This document shows positions 17,991-27,496 of a stretch of DNA of 64,000 bases, piece after piece. The stretch is from an uncultured Maribacter sp. (GTDB taxonomy: Bacteria; Bacteroidota; Bacteroidia; Flavobacteriales; Flavobacteriaceae): assembly GCA_947493885.1 (NCBI GenBank), contig CANLTE010000004.1, forward strand, positions 124,001 through 188,000, given 5' to 3'. The stretch's first letter is position 1; each line of letters begins with the position of its first letter. A program made the translations under genes and the position numbers. Below the pieces are notes generated by a model, which saw nothing but the letters and a program-made list of their open reading frames with translations, was not told the origin of the DNA and made no database searches.

Positions 17991-19247
17991 CTACATTGTT
18001 TTAAGTTGCTTTTTCTGCTTCTTATAGGCTTTTGATACTTCCATCCTCATTAAAAAAGAAATCACCAATGCCACTACGAATAATCCTGCAAAAACTTCTA
18101 AAGTTGCATTTAAAGAACCTGTGGCATTTTTAACAACATCGTAAACGGTAGGACCAACAACTCCAGCTAATCCCCAAGCCGCCAAAACCATTCCATGTAT
18201 TGCCCCTAATTGTTTTGTACCAAACAAATCTCCTAAAAATGCCGGTAATGTAGCAAAACCTCCACCGTACATAGTAATCACAGTAAATAACACCACTAAA
18301 AACACTAATTCCGTAGCTATTTTTGGTAAAAAGAAAAATGCCAATATTTGAAATACAAAGAAAATTATGTAGGTATTTGCTCTTCCTAAATAATCTGATA
18401 AACCAGACCATATAATTCTACCTAAACCATTAAAAACACCAATTAGGCCAACAATAGCTGCGGCCTCCATTGGAGTATAATTTAGTTTTTCTTGCATCAT
18501 TGGACTGGCAGCTGATATAATTGCAATTCCACAAGCAATATTAATAAACATCATAATCCATATATAATAAAAACGTGATGTTTTTAAGGAAGCATCTGCA
18601 TCAATATTAGCGATGTCGGCTTTTATATTTCCTCCTTCTCCGGGTTTAAAACCTTTTGGAAGGTATCCTTCTGGCGGCCTTTCAATATATCTTGCAGAAG
18701 ATAATATTAAAATCATATATACAATACCCAAAACGTAGAAAGCATTAGCGACTCCAACAGCATCAAAAAGAGATTGCATTACCGGACCAAAAATTAAGGC
18801 TGCAAAGCCAAAGCCCATGATAGCCATACCGGTTGCCAATCCTCTCCTATCTGGAAACCATTTCACCAAAGTACTTACAGGAGTAATATATCCAAGTCCC
18901 AATCCAATACCTCCTATAACTCCATAACATAAATAAAACAACAATAATGACTCCAATTGTACAGCCAAACCAGAACCCAAAATTCCTATTCCGTAAAATA
19001 TTCCTGCAGTGGTCCCACTAATTTTAGGCCCCACTTTCTCCACCCATTTTCCTAAAAAAGCAGCAGATAAACCCAATAGTAATATAGCTATTTTAAATGC
19101 CCATTTTATTACACTTCCGTCAACATCAAAAATATCTTTAACTGGATTAGTCATAACAGAATATGCATATACAGATCCTATTGAAATGTGAATTCCAACA
19201 GCAGAAGCAGCTATTAACCAGCGGTTTTTAAGTTTTTCTGTTTTCAT
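17991..19247 (-). CDS. OFA-family MFS transporter, probable formate/oxalate-type exchanger
   Basis: The 418-residue protein has twelve membrane helices. It carries the OFA (oxalate/formate antiporter) family features GSVYAYSVMTNP near the start, GxGLGYITPVSTLVKWFPDRRGLATG around residue 120, and GRIIWSGLSDYLGR in the second half. Family members exchange small carboxylates. It lies 28 bases downstream of pflA in the same orientation and shares the terminator after it, so formate (or formate/pyruvate) transport for the Pfl pathway is a reasonable guess. The substrate is not proved by sequence, and no FocA-type channel is present here. Confidence 0.85.
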   Translation of the reverse strand: MKTEKLKNRWLIAASAVGIHISIGSVYAYSVMTNPVKDIFDVDGSVIKWAFKIAILLLGLSAAFLGKWVEKVGPKISGTTAGIFYGIGILGSGLAVQLESLLLFYLCYGVIGGIGLGLGYITPVSTLVKWFPDRRGLATGMAIMGFGFAALIFGPVMQSLFDAVGVANAFYVLGIVYMILILSSARYIERPPEGYLPKGFKPGEGGNIKADIANIDADASLKTSRFYYIWIMMFINIACGIAIISAASPMMQEKLNYTPMEAAAIVGLIGVFNGLGRIIWSGLSDYLGRANTYIIFFVFQILAFFFLPKIATELVFLVVLFTVITMYGGGFATLPAFLGDLFGTKQLGAIHGMVLAAWGLAGVVGPTVYDVVKNATGSLNATLEVFAGLFVVALVISFLMRMEVSKAYKKQKKQLKTM

Positions 19248-19275
19248 AATATTTTATTTTAGTCAGGAAAAATTT

Positions 19276-19998
19276 TTAATTTACTTTAACCTTCTTAAAG
19301 TAGTTTTTTAGTATCTCCACCGCAGTATTAATCTCGTCATCTGTATTCTCCCTAGTATCTTTTAACTGATAATTCCAGCCCAGTGCTTTCCATTTATGGA
19401 TTCCTAATTTATGGTACGGTTGCAGTTCTATTTTTTCGATGGTTTTATAATTTTTAAAATAACTTCCCATTTGGTGTAGTAGTTCTGGTATATTGGTAAT
19501 TCCGGGTATTAAAACATATCGCAACCACATTTTTTTTCCTGATGCCTCTCTGTGTTTGGCAAAAGTGAATGTGGTTTCATTATTTGGTACTCCAGTTATA
19601 GCTTTATAACCTTCCTCAGTCATATGTTTTATATCAAGCATTACCAAATCTGTATAATCATCCAACAATGTTTTAGTGAAATGATTTAGAATTCTCCCGT
19701 TTGTATCAATATTGGTATGTATACCTTCTTGCTTAAGTCTTTTAAAAAATGATATTAACTCTTTAGATTGCAATAAAGGTTCACCTCCGGAAACAGTAAC
19801 TCCTCCCTTCTCAGAAAAGTAAGGTTTCATTTTTACCGCTTTTTCAACCAACTCATCAATATGCATTAGACTTCCTCCAGAAGTGTCAATAGTATCTGGA
19901 TTATGGCAATACAAGCACTTTAATTTACAACCTTGTAAAAAAATCACTAATCGAATTCCCGGACCATCATGAGTTCCAAAGGATTCAATAGAATGCAC
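19276..19998 (-). CDS. pflA: Pyruvate formate-lyase activating enzyme (radical SAM)
   Basis: The protein installs the glycyl radical on PflB using SAM and a [4Fe-4S] cluster. The radical SAM motif is GCKLKCLYCHNPDT, with Cys24, Cys28 and Cys31 when counted from the GTG. DGPGIRLVIFLQGC precedes it and SGGEPLLQ follows. Length is 240 residues, against 246 in E. coli. The GTG at 19998 is the first conventional start, but the open frame continues upstream with ILRV before HSIESFG, like the family's usual N-terminus. The true start may therefore be a rare codon at 20007 (ATA) or 20025 (ATC). It follows pflB after a 109-base gap holding a strong hairpin. Confidence 0.9.
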   Translation of the reverse strand: MHSIESFGTHDGPGIRLVIFLQGCKLKCLYCHNPDTIDTSGGSLMHIDELVEKAVKMKPYFSEKGGVTVSGGEPLLQSKELISFFKRLKQEGIHTNIDTNGRILNHFTKTLLDDYTDLVMLDIKHMTEEGYKAITGVPNNETTFTFAKHREASGKKMWLRYVLIPGITNIPELLHQMGSYFKNYKTIEKIELQPYHKLGIHKWKALGWNYQLKDTRENTDDEINTAVEILKNYFKKVKVN

Positions 19999-20043
19999 TC
20001 TTAATATGTTATTTTGTGTTTTGATAGATTAATTTTTACAATA

Positions 20044-20086
20044 AGTATCTGGAAAAAGAAGTTTTTACACCTCTTTTCCAGATACT
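20044..20086 (-). promoter_or_regulatory. Intercistronic hairpin between pflB and pflA
   Basis: AGTATCTGGAAAA (minus strand, starting at 20086) pairs perfectly over 13 bases with the segment ending at 20044; the loop is about 17 bases. No clean U-run follows on the minus strand. It therefore looks less like a full terminator than an attenuating or mRNA-stabilising stem, which could let the cell make much more PflB than activator. Confidence 0.55.
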
Positions 20087-20107
20087 CTCAAAATATTAAT
20101 AAACTAA

Positions 20108-22333
20108 CTACATGGATTCATGAAACGAACGTGTTATCACCTCTAATTGCTGTTCTTTAGTTAACCTAACAAAATTAACAGCGTAGCCAGAAACACGAAT
20201 GGTTAATTGCGGATACTCTTCTGGGTGTTTCATTGCATCCAACAATGTTTCTTTATTCAACACATTTACATTTACATGTTGCGCTTTTTTAGAAAAGTAA
20301 CCATCTAAAATGGCTACTAAATTTTCAGTTCGACTACTGTCATCTGCTCCTAACGATTTTGGTACAATCGAAAATGTATTGGATATTCCATCTTGAGAAT
20401 CTTCATAATTGATTTTCGCAACGGAATTTAAAGATGCTATTGCTCCTTGAGAATCTCTTCCGTGCATTGGATTAGCTCCGGGTGCAAAGGGAATTCCCAT
20501 GGCTCTTCCGTCAGGAGTTGCTCCTGTTTTTTTGCCATAAGACACGTTAGATGTTATTGTTAATACAGACATTGTTGGTTCTGCATTTTTGTATACGGAT
20601 AATTGTTTTAATTCATTATTAAAATCGGCTACTGCTTTTGCCGCTAATTCATCTACTCTATCATCATCATTACCATAACATGGAAATTCTCCTTGGATTT
20701 TAAAATCTACAGTTAAGCCATCTTCGTTTCTAATTGGTTTTACCTTTGCGTATTTAATTGCTGAAAGAGAATCTGCCACTATAGATAAACCAGCTATACC
20801 ATATGCAATGTTTATGCTTGGATTGGTATCTATTAATGCCATTTGCGCTTTTTCGTAGTAATACTTATCATGCATGTAATGTATAATATTCATGGAGTCG
20901 TTGTAAACTCGGGCAACATGCTTCATAGCTATTTTAAAATTAGCCATTACTTTATCAAAGTTTAAATATTCACAATTACAAGGCTCAATACCTTCAACAA
21001 TTTGAGTTCCCGTAATCTCGCATCTACCACCGTTAATTGCCAATAGCAATGTTTTTGCTAAATTGGTTCTGGCTCCAAAAAACTGAATGGATTTTCCTAA
21101 ATCTTGATGCGAAACACAACAAGCAATACCATAATCATCGGACCCCCTACTTTTTCTCATTAGTTCATCATTTTCAAACTGAATTGATGATGTATCTATA
21201 GAAACCTTTGCACAGTACGATTTAAAATTTTCTGGCAAATCTTTTGCCCAAAGAATAGTCATATTAGGTTCGGGAGACGGACCCAAATTATACAACGTAT
21301 TTAAAAACCTAAAAGATGTTTTTGTCACCTTTGTTCTACCATCTTCAAACATTCCTCCAATTGCCTCGGTTACCCATGTTGGATCTCCCGCAAATATCTC
21401 ATCGTACGCACCCATTCGTAAATGACGAACCATACGCAATTTCATTACAAACTGATCAATATACTCCTGAGCTTCTACCTCTGTAATTAGGCCTTCTTGA
21501 ATATCATTTTCAATATATATATCTAAAAAGGTTGATACGTTACCTAGTGACATGGCAGCACCATCTTGCTCTTTAACAGCCGCCAAATATGCCATATAGG
21601 TCCATTGAACAGCTTCTTTTGCATTTTCAGCAGGACGACTTAAATCTAAATTGTACTTGGCTCCTAACTCAATTATTTCGTTCAATGATTTTATTTGCTC
21701 AGAAACCTCTTCACGCAGACGAATGACAGCATCAGTCATAGGTCCTTTAATTTTAGCTAAATCATCTTTTTTAGATTCAATCAGAAAATTAATTCCATAA
21801 AGAGCTACCCTTCTATAATCTCCAATGATTCTTCCCCGGGCATAGTTATCTGGGAGTCCAGTTAAAAATCCCAGAGATCTGTATTTCTTAATCTCTTTTG
21901 TATATGCATCAAAAACACCATCATTATGTGTTTTTACATATTTAGAAAATAACTCTGTTAAAGTTTCATTAGGTACCAAACCATGTTCGGACAATGCTTT
22001 TTGAACAACTTTAAAGCCTCCGAAAGGTTTCATGGTGCGTTTTAATAACTCATCAGTCTGTAACCCTATTATTACCTCATTTTCCTTATCTATATAACCT
22101 GCATCAAAAGCACTTACGGTAGAAATAGTATTCGTGTCAACAGATCTTACGCCGTTGTTTTGTCTTTCTTCTTTAGTTGCTTTTTTACAAATCTCCCAAA
22201 GGTTTTTAGTTCTTACAGTTGGTCCTACCAAAAATTCGTGAGTTCCATAATATGGAGTGATGTTCTTTATAACAAAATCTCTGACATTGACCTCCTCAGT
22301 CCAAATCCCATAATTAAATTGTTTTACTTCCAT
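20108..22333 (-). CDS. pflB: Formate C-acetyltransferase (pyruvate formate-lyase)
   Basis: The 741-residue glycyl-radical enzyme converts pyruvate and CoA to acetyl-CoA and formate without oxygen. Catalytic residues are visible: the adjacent cysteines Cys405 and Cys406 in GIACCVSHQ, and the radical glycine Gly716 in RVSGYAV near the C-terminus. Length is close to the 760 of E. coli PflB. A cytoplasmic homodimer is expected, activated by the downstream PflA. The order pflB, pflA, OFA transporter forms a minus-strand operon. Its presence indicates facultative fermentative growth or microaerobic survival. Confidence 0.97.
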   Translation of the reverse strand: MEVKQFNYGIWTEEVNVRDFVIKNITPYYGTHEFLVGPTVRTKNLWEICKKATKEERQNNGVRSVDTNTISTVSAFDAGYIDKENEVIIGLQTDELLKRTMKPFGGFKVVQKALSEHGLVPNETLTELFSKYVKTHNDGVFDAYTKEIKKYRSLGFLTGLPDNYARGRIIGDYRRVALYGINFLIESKKDDLAKIKGPMTDAVIRLREEVSEQIKSLNEIIELGAKYNLDLSRPAENAKEAVQWTYMAYLAAVKEQDGAAMSLGNVSTFLDIYIENDIQEGLITEVEAQEYIDQFVMKLRMVRHLRMGAYDEIFAGDPTWVTEAIGGMFEDGRTKVTKTSFRFLNTLYNLGPSPEPNMTILWAKDLPENFKSYCAKVSIDTSSIQFENDELMRKSRGSDDYGIACCVSHQDLGKSIQFFGARTNLAKTLLLAINGGRCEITGTQIVEGIEPCNCEYLNFDKVMANFKIAMKHVARVYNDSMNIIHYMHDKYYYEKAQMALIDTNPSINIAYGIAGLSIVADSLSAIKYAKVKPIRNEDGLTVDFKIQGEFPCYGNDDDRVDELAAKAVADFNNELKQLSVYKNAEPTMSVLTITSNVSYGKKTGATPDGRAMGIPFAPGANPMHGRDSQGAIASLNSVAKINYEDSQDGISNTFSIVPKSLGADDSSRTENLVAILDGYFSKKAQHVNVNVLNKETLLDAMKHPEEYPQLTIRVSGYAVNFVRLTKEQQLEVITRSFHESM

Positions 22334-22631
22334 TATTTCTTGTATTAATATTTTGAATAATCCACATTCAGTTTTGATAATACAAAATTAGATACTCTGG
22401 TTTCCTACAAGATGATATTTGTCAGTAACACGTTTAAAATTGGGATTTTTAGACATGTATTAAATCTAAAAAGTTAATTAACATTATAGCAGGTTATAAA
22501 AAGCTCGTGGATTAACGTTAATGCTTCAATTAATCATCTTAAAATCTATTTAAGCGCTTGCGTCGAATTGTTAACATATTTGAAAATCCTTTTAATTTTC
22601 CTATTTTGCAATTACTTATCAGAAACCTAGT
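22334..22631. promoter_or_regulatory. Divergent control region between pflB and the acyl-CoA ligase gene
   Basis: These 298 bases carry the starts of two oppositely oriented genes. A -7 box for pflB (minus strand TAATTTTG, 22383-22390) has a TTG 17 bases upstream (22408-22410). Two perfect palindromes are GTTAATTAAC (22473-22482) and ATTAACGTTAAT (22511-22522). For the plus gene, CTATTTTGC near 22602 is an imperfect -7 box. I found no obvious FNR-type TTGAT-N4-ATCAA site. No small gene is evident here. Confidence 0.45.
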
Positions 22632-24401
22632 ATGCAAAAAATAACCCGTCTTTTCGATTTTCCGTATTACCAATTAGAAAAATATAATTTAGAAAAATCA
22701 CTTGTTTCTAAACAAAATGGGAAATGGGTTTTTACATCAACTCAAGAATATCTAGATAAGGCAAATGCACTTAGTAGAGGTCTGTTAAAACTTGGTGTTA
22801 AGCCTAATGACAAGATTGCCGTTATATCAATGACCAATAGAACCGAGTGGAATGTTGTTGACATAGGAGTTTTGCAATTAGGCGCTCAAAATATTCCAAT
22901 TTACCCAACAATTTCAGAAGAAGACTATGCGTATGTTCTAAATCATTCTGAAGCAAAGTATTGCTTTGTTTCATGTACCGATGTCTTTCAAAAAGTAAAA
23001 GCAGTAACCAATAAAACACCAAATTTAATAGATGTTTTTTCATTTGATAATTTAGAAGGTTGTAAAAGTTGGAACGAAGTTCTGACACTTGGAGCTGAAA
23101 CAGATAACCAAAGTGAGGTTGAAAAATTAAAAGATAATGTAAAATCTGAAGATTTAGCAACAATTATTTACACTTCAGGTACAACCGGAAAACCCAAAGG
23201 TGTAATGCTATCTCATAACAATTTGGTAAGTAATGCGTTGGCAAGTTTTGAACGAATTCCAATTAGATTTGGAAATTCCGTAGCACTTAGTTTTTTACCG
23301 CTCTGCCATGTGTATGAGCGTATGCTAATTTATTTGTATCAATATTGCGGAACTAGTGTTTATTACGCCCCTATAGATCAAATAAGTGATTATGCAAAAG
23401 AAGCCAAACCTGACGTAATGACGGCGGTTCCAAGGCTTCTTGAAAAAGTATATGATAGCATTATTGCGAAAGGCACAGGACTATCTGGAATAAAAAAAAT
23501 GCTCTTCTTTTGGGCTGTAAAAGTTGGTTTAAAATACGAACCGTACGGAAAAAATGGTTGGTGGTATGAAAAAAAATTAGCCATAGCACGTAAACTAATT
23601 TTTAGTAAATGGAAGGCGGCATTAGGAGGAAACCTTTCTGTTATGGCATCAGGTAGTGCAGCTTTACAACCGAGATTAGCTCGTGTTTTTAATGCAGCTG
23701 GTTTTGGTGTTATGGAAGGTTATGGACTTACCGAAACATCTCCAGTAGTTTCTGTTAATGATATGAGAAACGGCGGTTTTAAAATAGGTACGGTTGGTAG
23801 ACTTTTAAGCCACACTGAGGTTAAAATTGCTGATGATGGAGAAATTTGTGTAAAAGGTCCGCAAGTAATGATGGGATATTATAAAGACCCTGAAAAAACA
23901 ACAGAAGTAATAATAGATGGATATTTTCATACAGGAGATATTGGGACCATAGATGAAGATGGCTTCTTAAAAATTACGGATCGTAAAAAAGAGATTTTTA
24001 AAACCTCTGGTGGTAAATACGTTGCTCCTCAACTTTTAGAAAACAGATTCAAACAATCACGTTTTATAGAACAAATTATTGTAGTTGGTGAAGGAGAAAA
24101 AATGCCCGCTGCGTTAATCCAGTTAAATTTTGAATTTATTCGAGAATGGGGAAGATTGCATAACATACAGTTAGGTGAAAATGCTGATATTGTTAAAAAC
24201 GAAAAAGTCATAGAACGTATACAAGAAGAGGTTACACTTGCCAACGAAGATTTTGCAAAGTGGGAAAAAATAAAACAATTTAGGCTTACACCAGATGTTT
24301 GGAGCATAGAAGAAGGTCACCTTACGCCTACCTTAAAACTTAAAAGGAAAATTATTAAAGCCAAGTATATAGATATATATAATGATATATATGGTCATTA
24401 A
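22632..24401 (+). CDS. Long-chain acyl-CoA synthetase (AMP-forming)
   Basis: The 589-residue ligase activates fatty acids to acyl-CoA through an acyl-adenylate. It has the AMP-binding P-loop IIYTSGTTGKPKGVMLSH at about residues 178-195, GYGLTETSPVVS near 365, YFHTGDIGTIDEDGFL and the DRKKEIFKTSGGKYVAP C-terminal hinge motif. The FAA1/long-chain type is indicated by the conserved SFLPLCHVYER and by total length. It precedes the MarR regulator and the fadN-fadA-fadE genes in the same direction. It probably feeds beta-oxidation, though its own transcript may start upstream of 22632. Confidence 0.93.
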   Translation: MQKITRLFDFPYYQLEKYNLEKSLVSKQNGKWVFTSTQEYLDKANALSRGLLKLGVKPNDKIAVISMTNRTEWNVVDIGVLQLGAQNIPIYPTISEEDYAYVLNHSEAKYCFVSCTDVFQKVKAVTNKTPNLIDVFSFDNLEGCKSWNEVLTLGAETDNQSEVEKLKDNVKSEDLATIIYTSGTTGKPKGVMLSHNNLVSNALASFERIPIRFGNSVALSFLPLCHVYERMLIYLYQYCGTSVYYAPIDQISDYAKEAKPDVMTAVPRLLEKVYDSIIAKGTGLSGIKKMLFFWAVKVGLKYEPYGKNGWWYEKKLAIARKLIFSKWKAALGGNLSVMASGSAALQPRLARVFNAAGFGVMEGYGLTETSPVVSVNDMRNGGFKIGTVGRLLSHTEVKIADDGEICVKGPQVMMGYYKDPEKTTEVIIDGYFHTGDIGTIDEDGFLKITDRKKEIFKTSGGKYVAPQLLENRFKQSRFIEQIIVVGEGEKMPAALIQLNFEFIREWGRLHNIQLGENADIVKNEKVIERIQEEVTLANEDFAKWEKIKQFRLTPDVWSIEEGHLTPTLKLKRKIIKAKYIDIYNDIYGH

Positions 24402-24424
24402 ATTCTAAAATTTCTGAGGCAATC

Positions 24425-24454
24425 AATAGCTAAACTTCGCTTTCATTAGCTATT
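24425..24454 (+). terminator. Possible terminator-like hairpin after the acyl-CoA ligase gene
   Basis: AATAGCTAA (24425-24433) and TTAGCTATT (24446-24454) are perfectly complementary around a 12-base loop. A second small hairpin built on GTACTTA/TAAGTAC follows near 24471-24485. Neither has a long T-run, so termination strength is uncertain. Confidence 0.4.
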
Positions 24455-24520
24455 AACAAAAGCTACCAGTACTTATTTTAAGTACGTAATACTTTTTTCA
24501 TTTTTTTTGTCTGTTTTTAC

Positions 24521-24550
24521 AAAATATATTATGCACGCATAATATATTTT
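24521..24550. promoter_or_regulatory. Perfect 30-bp inverted repeat, probable MarR operator
   Basis: AAAATATATTATGC (24521-24534), centre AC, then GCATAATATATTTT (24537-24550): both 14-base arms match exactly. The site ends 3 bases before the -7 box of the regulator gene and covers the place where the -33 element would be, so a bound dimer would block transcription. An autoregulatory operator for the adjacent MarR protein is the simplest reading. Confidence 0.7.
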
Positions 24551-24553
24551 TAT

Positions 24554-24561
24554 TATATTTG
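24554..24561 (+). promoter_or_regulatory. -7 promoter box of the MarR-fad genes
   Basis: TATATTTG is an exact TAnnTTTG box. The regulator ATG at 24569 begins only 7 bases after it, so the transcript should start at or next to the start codon (leaderless or nearly so). Confidence 0.55.
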
Positions 24562-24568
24562 GTTGCTT

Positions 24569-25021
24569 ATGAAGGAACAGACAATAGATTATGCGTTACG
24601 AGCCACGTGGCAGGCAGTAGCGCGAATGTACAATGAAGAAGCTAAAAATTTTGAAATAACAATGGCCATTGGTTTTACGTTGTTAAGCATAGACCCTAAA
24701 ACAGGTACTCCATCAACTGCACTTGGTCCAAAAATGGGAATGGAAGCAACCAGCCTTTCCAGAATACTTAAAAGTATGGAGGAAAAAGGGTTAATTGTTA
24801 GAAAACCAAATCCAAATGACGGACGAGGAGTACTTATTCACCTTACCGATTCTGGATTAGAAAAAAGAAACGATTCCAAAGGTGTTGTTCTTAAATTTAA
24901 CGATGTTATTAAAAATCATGTAAGCGAGGAACAGCTTGTAAACTTTTTTGAAGTTACAGATACTATAAATAAGCTAATTGTAGATAAAAAAATCTATACA
25001 AAAGAAAAAAATAATAAATAA
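24569..25021 (+). CDS. MarR-family transcriptional regulator
   Basis: About 150 residues with a winged-helix DNA-binding domain: ATSLSRILKSMEEKGLIVRKPNPNDGRGVLIHLTDSG (read in parts), which contains the recognition helix, the wing and the D-x-R of the MarR signature. Helical ends for dimerisation flank it. I prefer the ATG at 24569 to the TTG at 24563, because the promoter box ends at 24561. It lies 10 bases upstream of fadN and behind a perfect 30-bp inverted repeat, so it most likely controls the beta-oxidation operon and itself. The inducer would probably be an acyl-CoA or fatty acid; this is inference. Confidence 0.88.
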   Translation: MKEQTIDYALRATWQAVARMYNEEAKNFEITMAIGFTLLSIDPKTGTPSTALGPKMGMEATSLSRILKSMEEKGLIVRKPNPNDGRGVLIHLTDSGLEKRNDSKGVVLKFNDVIKNHVSEEQLVNFFEVTDTINKLIVDKKIYTKEKNNK

Positions 25022-25031
25022 GGGTTATTCA

Positions 25032-27437
25032 ATGAACAAACACATAAATAAAGTTGCAGTAGTTGGCTCTGGAATAATGGGAAGCGGCATTGCTTGCCAT
25101 TTCGCCAATATTGGAGTTGAAGTTTTGTTATTAGACATTGTTCCTCGTGAACTCAATGAAAAAGAAAAAGCCAAAGGGCTTACCCTAGAAGACAAAATGG
25201 TTAGAAATAGATTGGTGAACGATTCATTGGCAGCCGCCCTAAAATCAAAACCCTCCCCTATTTATAACCAAAAGTTTGCCAGTAGAATAACTACTGGAAA
25301 TCTTGAAGATGATATTGCTAAAATTTCCAAAGTAGATTGGATAATTGAAGTTGTTGTAGAACGTTTAGATATTAAGAAAATAGTTTTCGAAAATATTGAA
25401 AAACATCGCACTCCCGGTACACTTATTTCATCCAACACCTCTGGTATTCCTATAAAATTTATGAGCGAAGGTCGCAGTGAAGACTTTCAAAAGCACTTTT
25501 GTGGAACCCACTTTTTTAACCCCGCTCGCTATCTTAAGCTTTTTGAAATAATTCCAGGTCCTAAAACTTCTCCTGAAGTACTGGATTTTTTAAATAGTTA
25601 TGGTGAGCAATTTTTAGGAAAAACGTCTGTAATTGCAAAAGATACTCCTGCGTTTATTGGTAATCGCATTGGTATTTTTAGTATTCAAAGTTTATTTCAC
25701 TCTATTAAAGAGTTAGAAATGACTGTTGAAGAAGTAGACAAGTTAACTGGACCAGTAATAGGTCGTCCAAAATCTGCAACCTATAGAACGGTTGATGTAG
25801 TTGGCTTAGATACTTTAGTTCATGTTGCAAATGGTATACATGAAAATTGTAAAAATGATGAAAGATTAGAGTTATTTAAGCTGCCAGACTTCATTACCAC
25901 CATGATGGAAAACAAATGGCTTGGAAGTAAATCTGGTCAAGGTTTTTATAAAAAAATTAAAAATGATAAAGGAAAGAGTGAAATTTTAACCTTGGATTTA
26001 GACACGATGGACTATCGTGCTAAAAAAAGTGCAAAATTCGCTACACTTGAGCTTACTAAAACTATTGACAAAGTAGTTGATAGGTTTCCTGTTCTTACCT
26101 CAGGAAAAGATAAAGCAGGTGAATTTTATCGTAAAAGTTTTGGAGCCTTATTTGCATACGTATCGCACCGCATTCCTGAAATTTCAGATGAATTATATAA
26201 AATAGATGACGCCATGAAAGCTGGGTTTGGCTGGGAACATGGTCCCTTTCAAATCTGGGATGCCGTTGGATTAGACAAAGGGTTGGAATTCATAAAGAAC
26301 GAAAATCAAGATGCTGCAACATGGGTGGCAGATATGAAAGCTGCTGGAATTAATAGTTTTTATACCGTGAAGGAAGGCGCTACCTATTTTTATGATGTTC
26401 CTTCAAAGAAAATGAAAAAAGTACCAGGACAAGATGCTTTTATCATATTAGATAACATTAGAAAAACTAAAGAAGTTTTTAAAAATAGCGGTGTTGTAAT
26501 CGAAGACCTAGGAGATGGAATTTTAAATGTAGAATTCCAATCCAAAATGAATACTATTGGTGGTGATGTACTAGCTGGACTTAATAAAGGTGTAGATTTA
26601 GCTGAAAAAGATTTTCAAGGTTTGGTTGTTGGAAATCAAGCTGCAAATTTTTCTGTTGGAGCCAATATTGGAATGATTTTTATGATGGCTGTGGAACAAG
26701 AATATGATGAGCTAAATATGGCCATTAAGATGTTTCAAGATACCATGATGCGTATGCGTTATTCCTCAATCCCAACAATCTCTGCCCCTCACGGGATGAC
26801 TCTTGGAGGAGGTTGCGAATTATCACTCCATGCAGATAAAGTGGTTGCCGCAGCGGAAACCTATATTGGTTTGGTTGAATTTGGAGTTGGTGTTATTCCA
26901 GGTGGTGGTGGCTCAAAAGAATTTGCTTTAAGAGCATCTGACTCTTTTAGTAAAGGTGATGTAGAGCTTAATGTACTTCAAGAGTATTTTCTAACCATCG
27001 GAATGGCTAAAGTTTCTACCTCAGCGTATGAAGCTTTTGATTTAGGCATTCTACAAAAAGGAAAGGACATTGTTGTCGTTAATAAAGACCGACAAATAGC
27101 TACAGCTAAGGCTTATGCCAAATTAATGGCAGAATCGGGTTACACTAAACCTGTTAAAAGAAATGATGTAAAAGTTTTAGGAAAACAGGCTCTCGGAATG
27201 TTTTTAGTGGGCACAGATGCCATGGAAGCAAGTCATTACATTAGTGAACACGATAAGAAAATTGCAAACAAACTGGCGTACGTAATGGCGGGTGGAGATT
27301 TATCTGAACCAACAAGAGTTAGCGAACAGTATCTTTTAGACATAGAAAGAGAAGCTTTCTTGTCGTTATGTACTGAACGTAAAACATTAGAACGCATTCA
27401 ACATATGTTAAAAACAGGAAAACCATTAAGAAATTAA
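25032..27437 (+). CDS. fadN: 3-hydroxyacyl-CoA dehydrogenase/enoyl-CoA hydratase (FadN-type)
   Basis: The 801-residue bifunctional enzyme performs the second and third steps of beta-oxidation. The NAD-binding hydroxyacyl-CoA dehydrogenase comes first: VAVVGSGIMGSGIACHFA at residues 8-25, SSNTSGIPI and HFFNPARYLKLFEI. The enoyl-CoA hydratase domain follows, at about 500-700, with GANIGMIF and PHGMTLGGGCELSLHADKV. This order is the reverse of E. coli FadB and equals that of Bacillus FadN (789 residues). It is followed by fadA and fadE, the same order as the Bacillus fadNAE operon. Cytoplasmic, and probably in a complex with the thiolase. Confidence 0.93.
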   Translation: MNKHINKVAVVGSGIMGSGIACHFANIGVEVLLLDIVPRELNEKEKAKGLTLEDKMVRNRLVNDSLAAALKSKPSPIYNQKFASRITTGNLEDDIAKISKVDWIIEVVVERLDIKKIVFENIEKHRTPGTLISSNTSGIPIKFMSEGRSEDFQKHFCGTHFFNPARYLKLFEIIPGPKTSPEVLDFLNSYGEQFLGKTSVIAKDTPAFIGNRIGIFSIQSLFHSIKELEMTVEEVDKLTGPVIGRPKSATYRTVDVVGLDTLVHVANGIHENCKNDERLELFKLPDFITTMMENKWLGSKSGQGFYKKIKNDKGKSEILTLDLDTMDYRAKKSAKFATLELTKTIDKVVDRFPVLTSGKDKAGEFYRKSFGALFAYVSHRIPEISDELYKIDDAMKAGFGWEHGPFQIWDAVGLDKGLEFIKNENQDAATWVADMKAAGINSFYTVKEGATYFYDVPSKKMKKVPGQDAFIILDNIRKTKEVFKNSGVVIEDLGDGILNVEFQSKMNTIGGDVLAGLNKGVDLAEKDFQGLVVGNQAANFSVGANIGMIFMMAVEQEYDELNMAIKMFQDTMMRMRYSSIPTISAPHGMTLGGGCELSLHADKVVAAAETYIGLVEFGVGVIPGGGGSKEFALRASDSFSKGDVELNVLQEYFLTIGMAKVSTSAYEAFDLGILQKGKDIVVVNKDRQIATAKAYAKLMAESGYTKPVKRNDVKVLGKQALGMFLVGTDAMEASHYISEHDKKIANKLAYVMAGGDLSEPTRVSEQYLLDIEREAFLSLCTERKTLERIQHMLKTGKPLRN

Positions 27438-27496
27438 AATTTCGCTTTACGCCTTATGCCTCGCGCACAAAGCTTATTGTCTAAAGTATTTAAAAA

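Noticed and set aside
22334-22631. FNR/CRP-type site controlling pflB
   Set aside because: No TTGAT-N4-ATCAA or TGTGA-N6-TCACA match was found in the region; other AT-rich palindromes are present but of unknown specificity.
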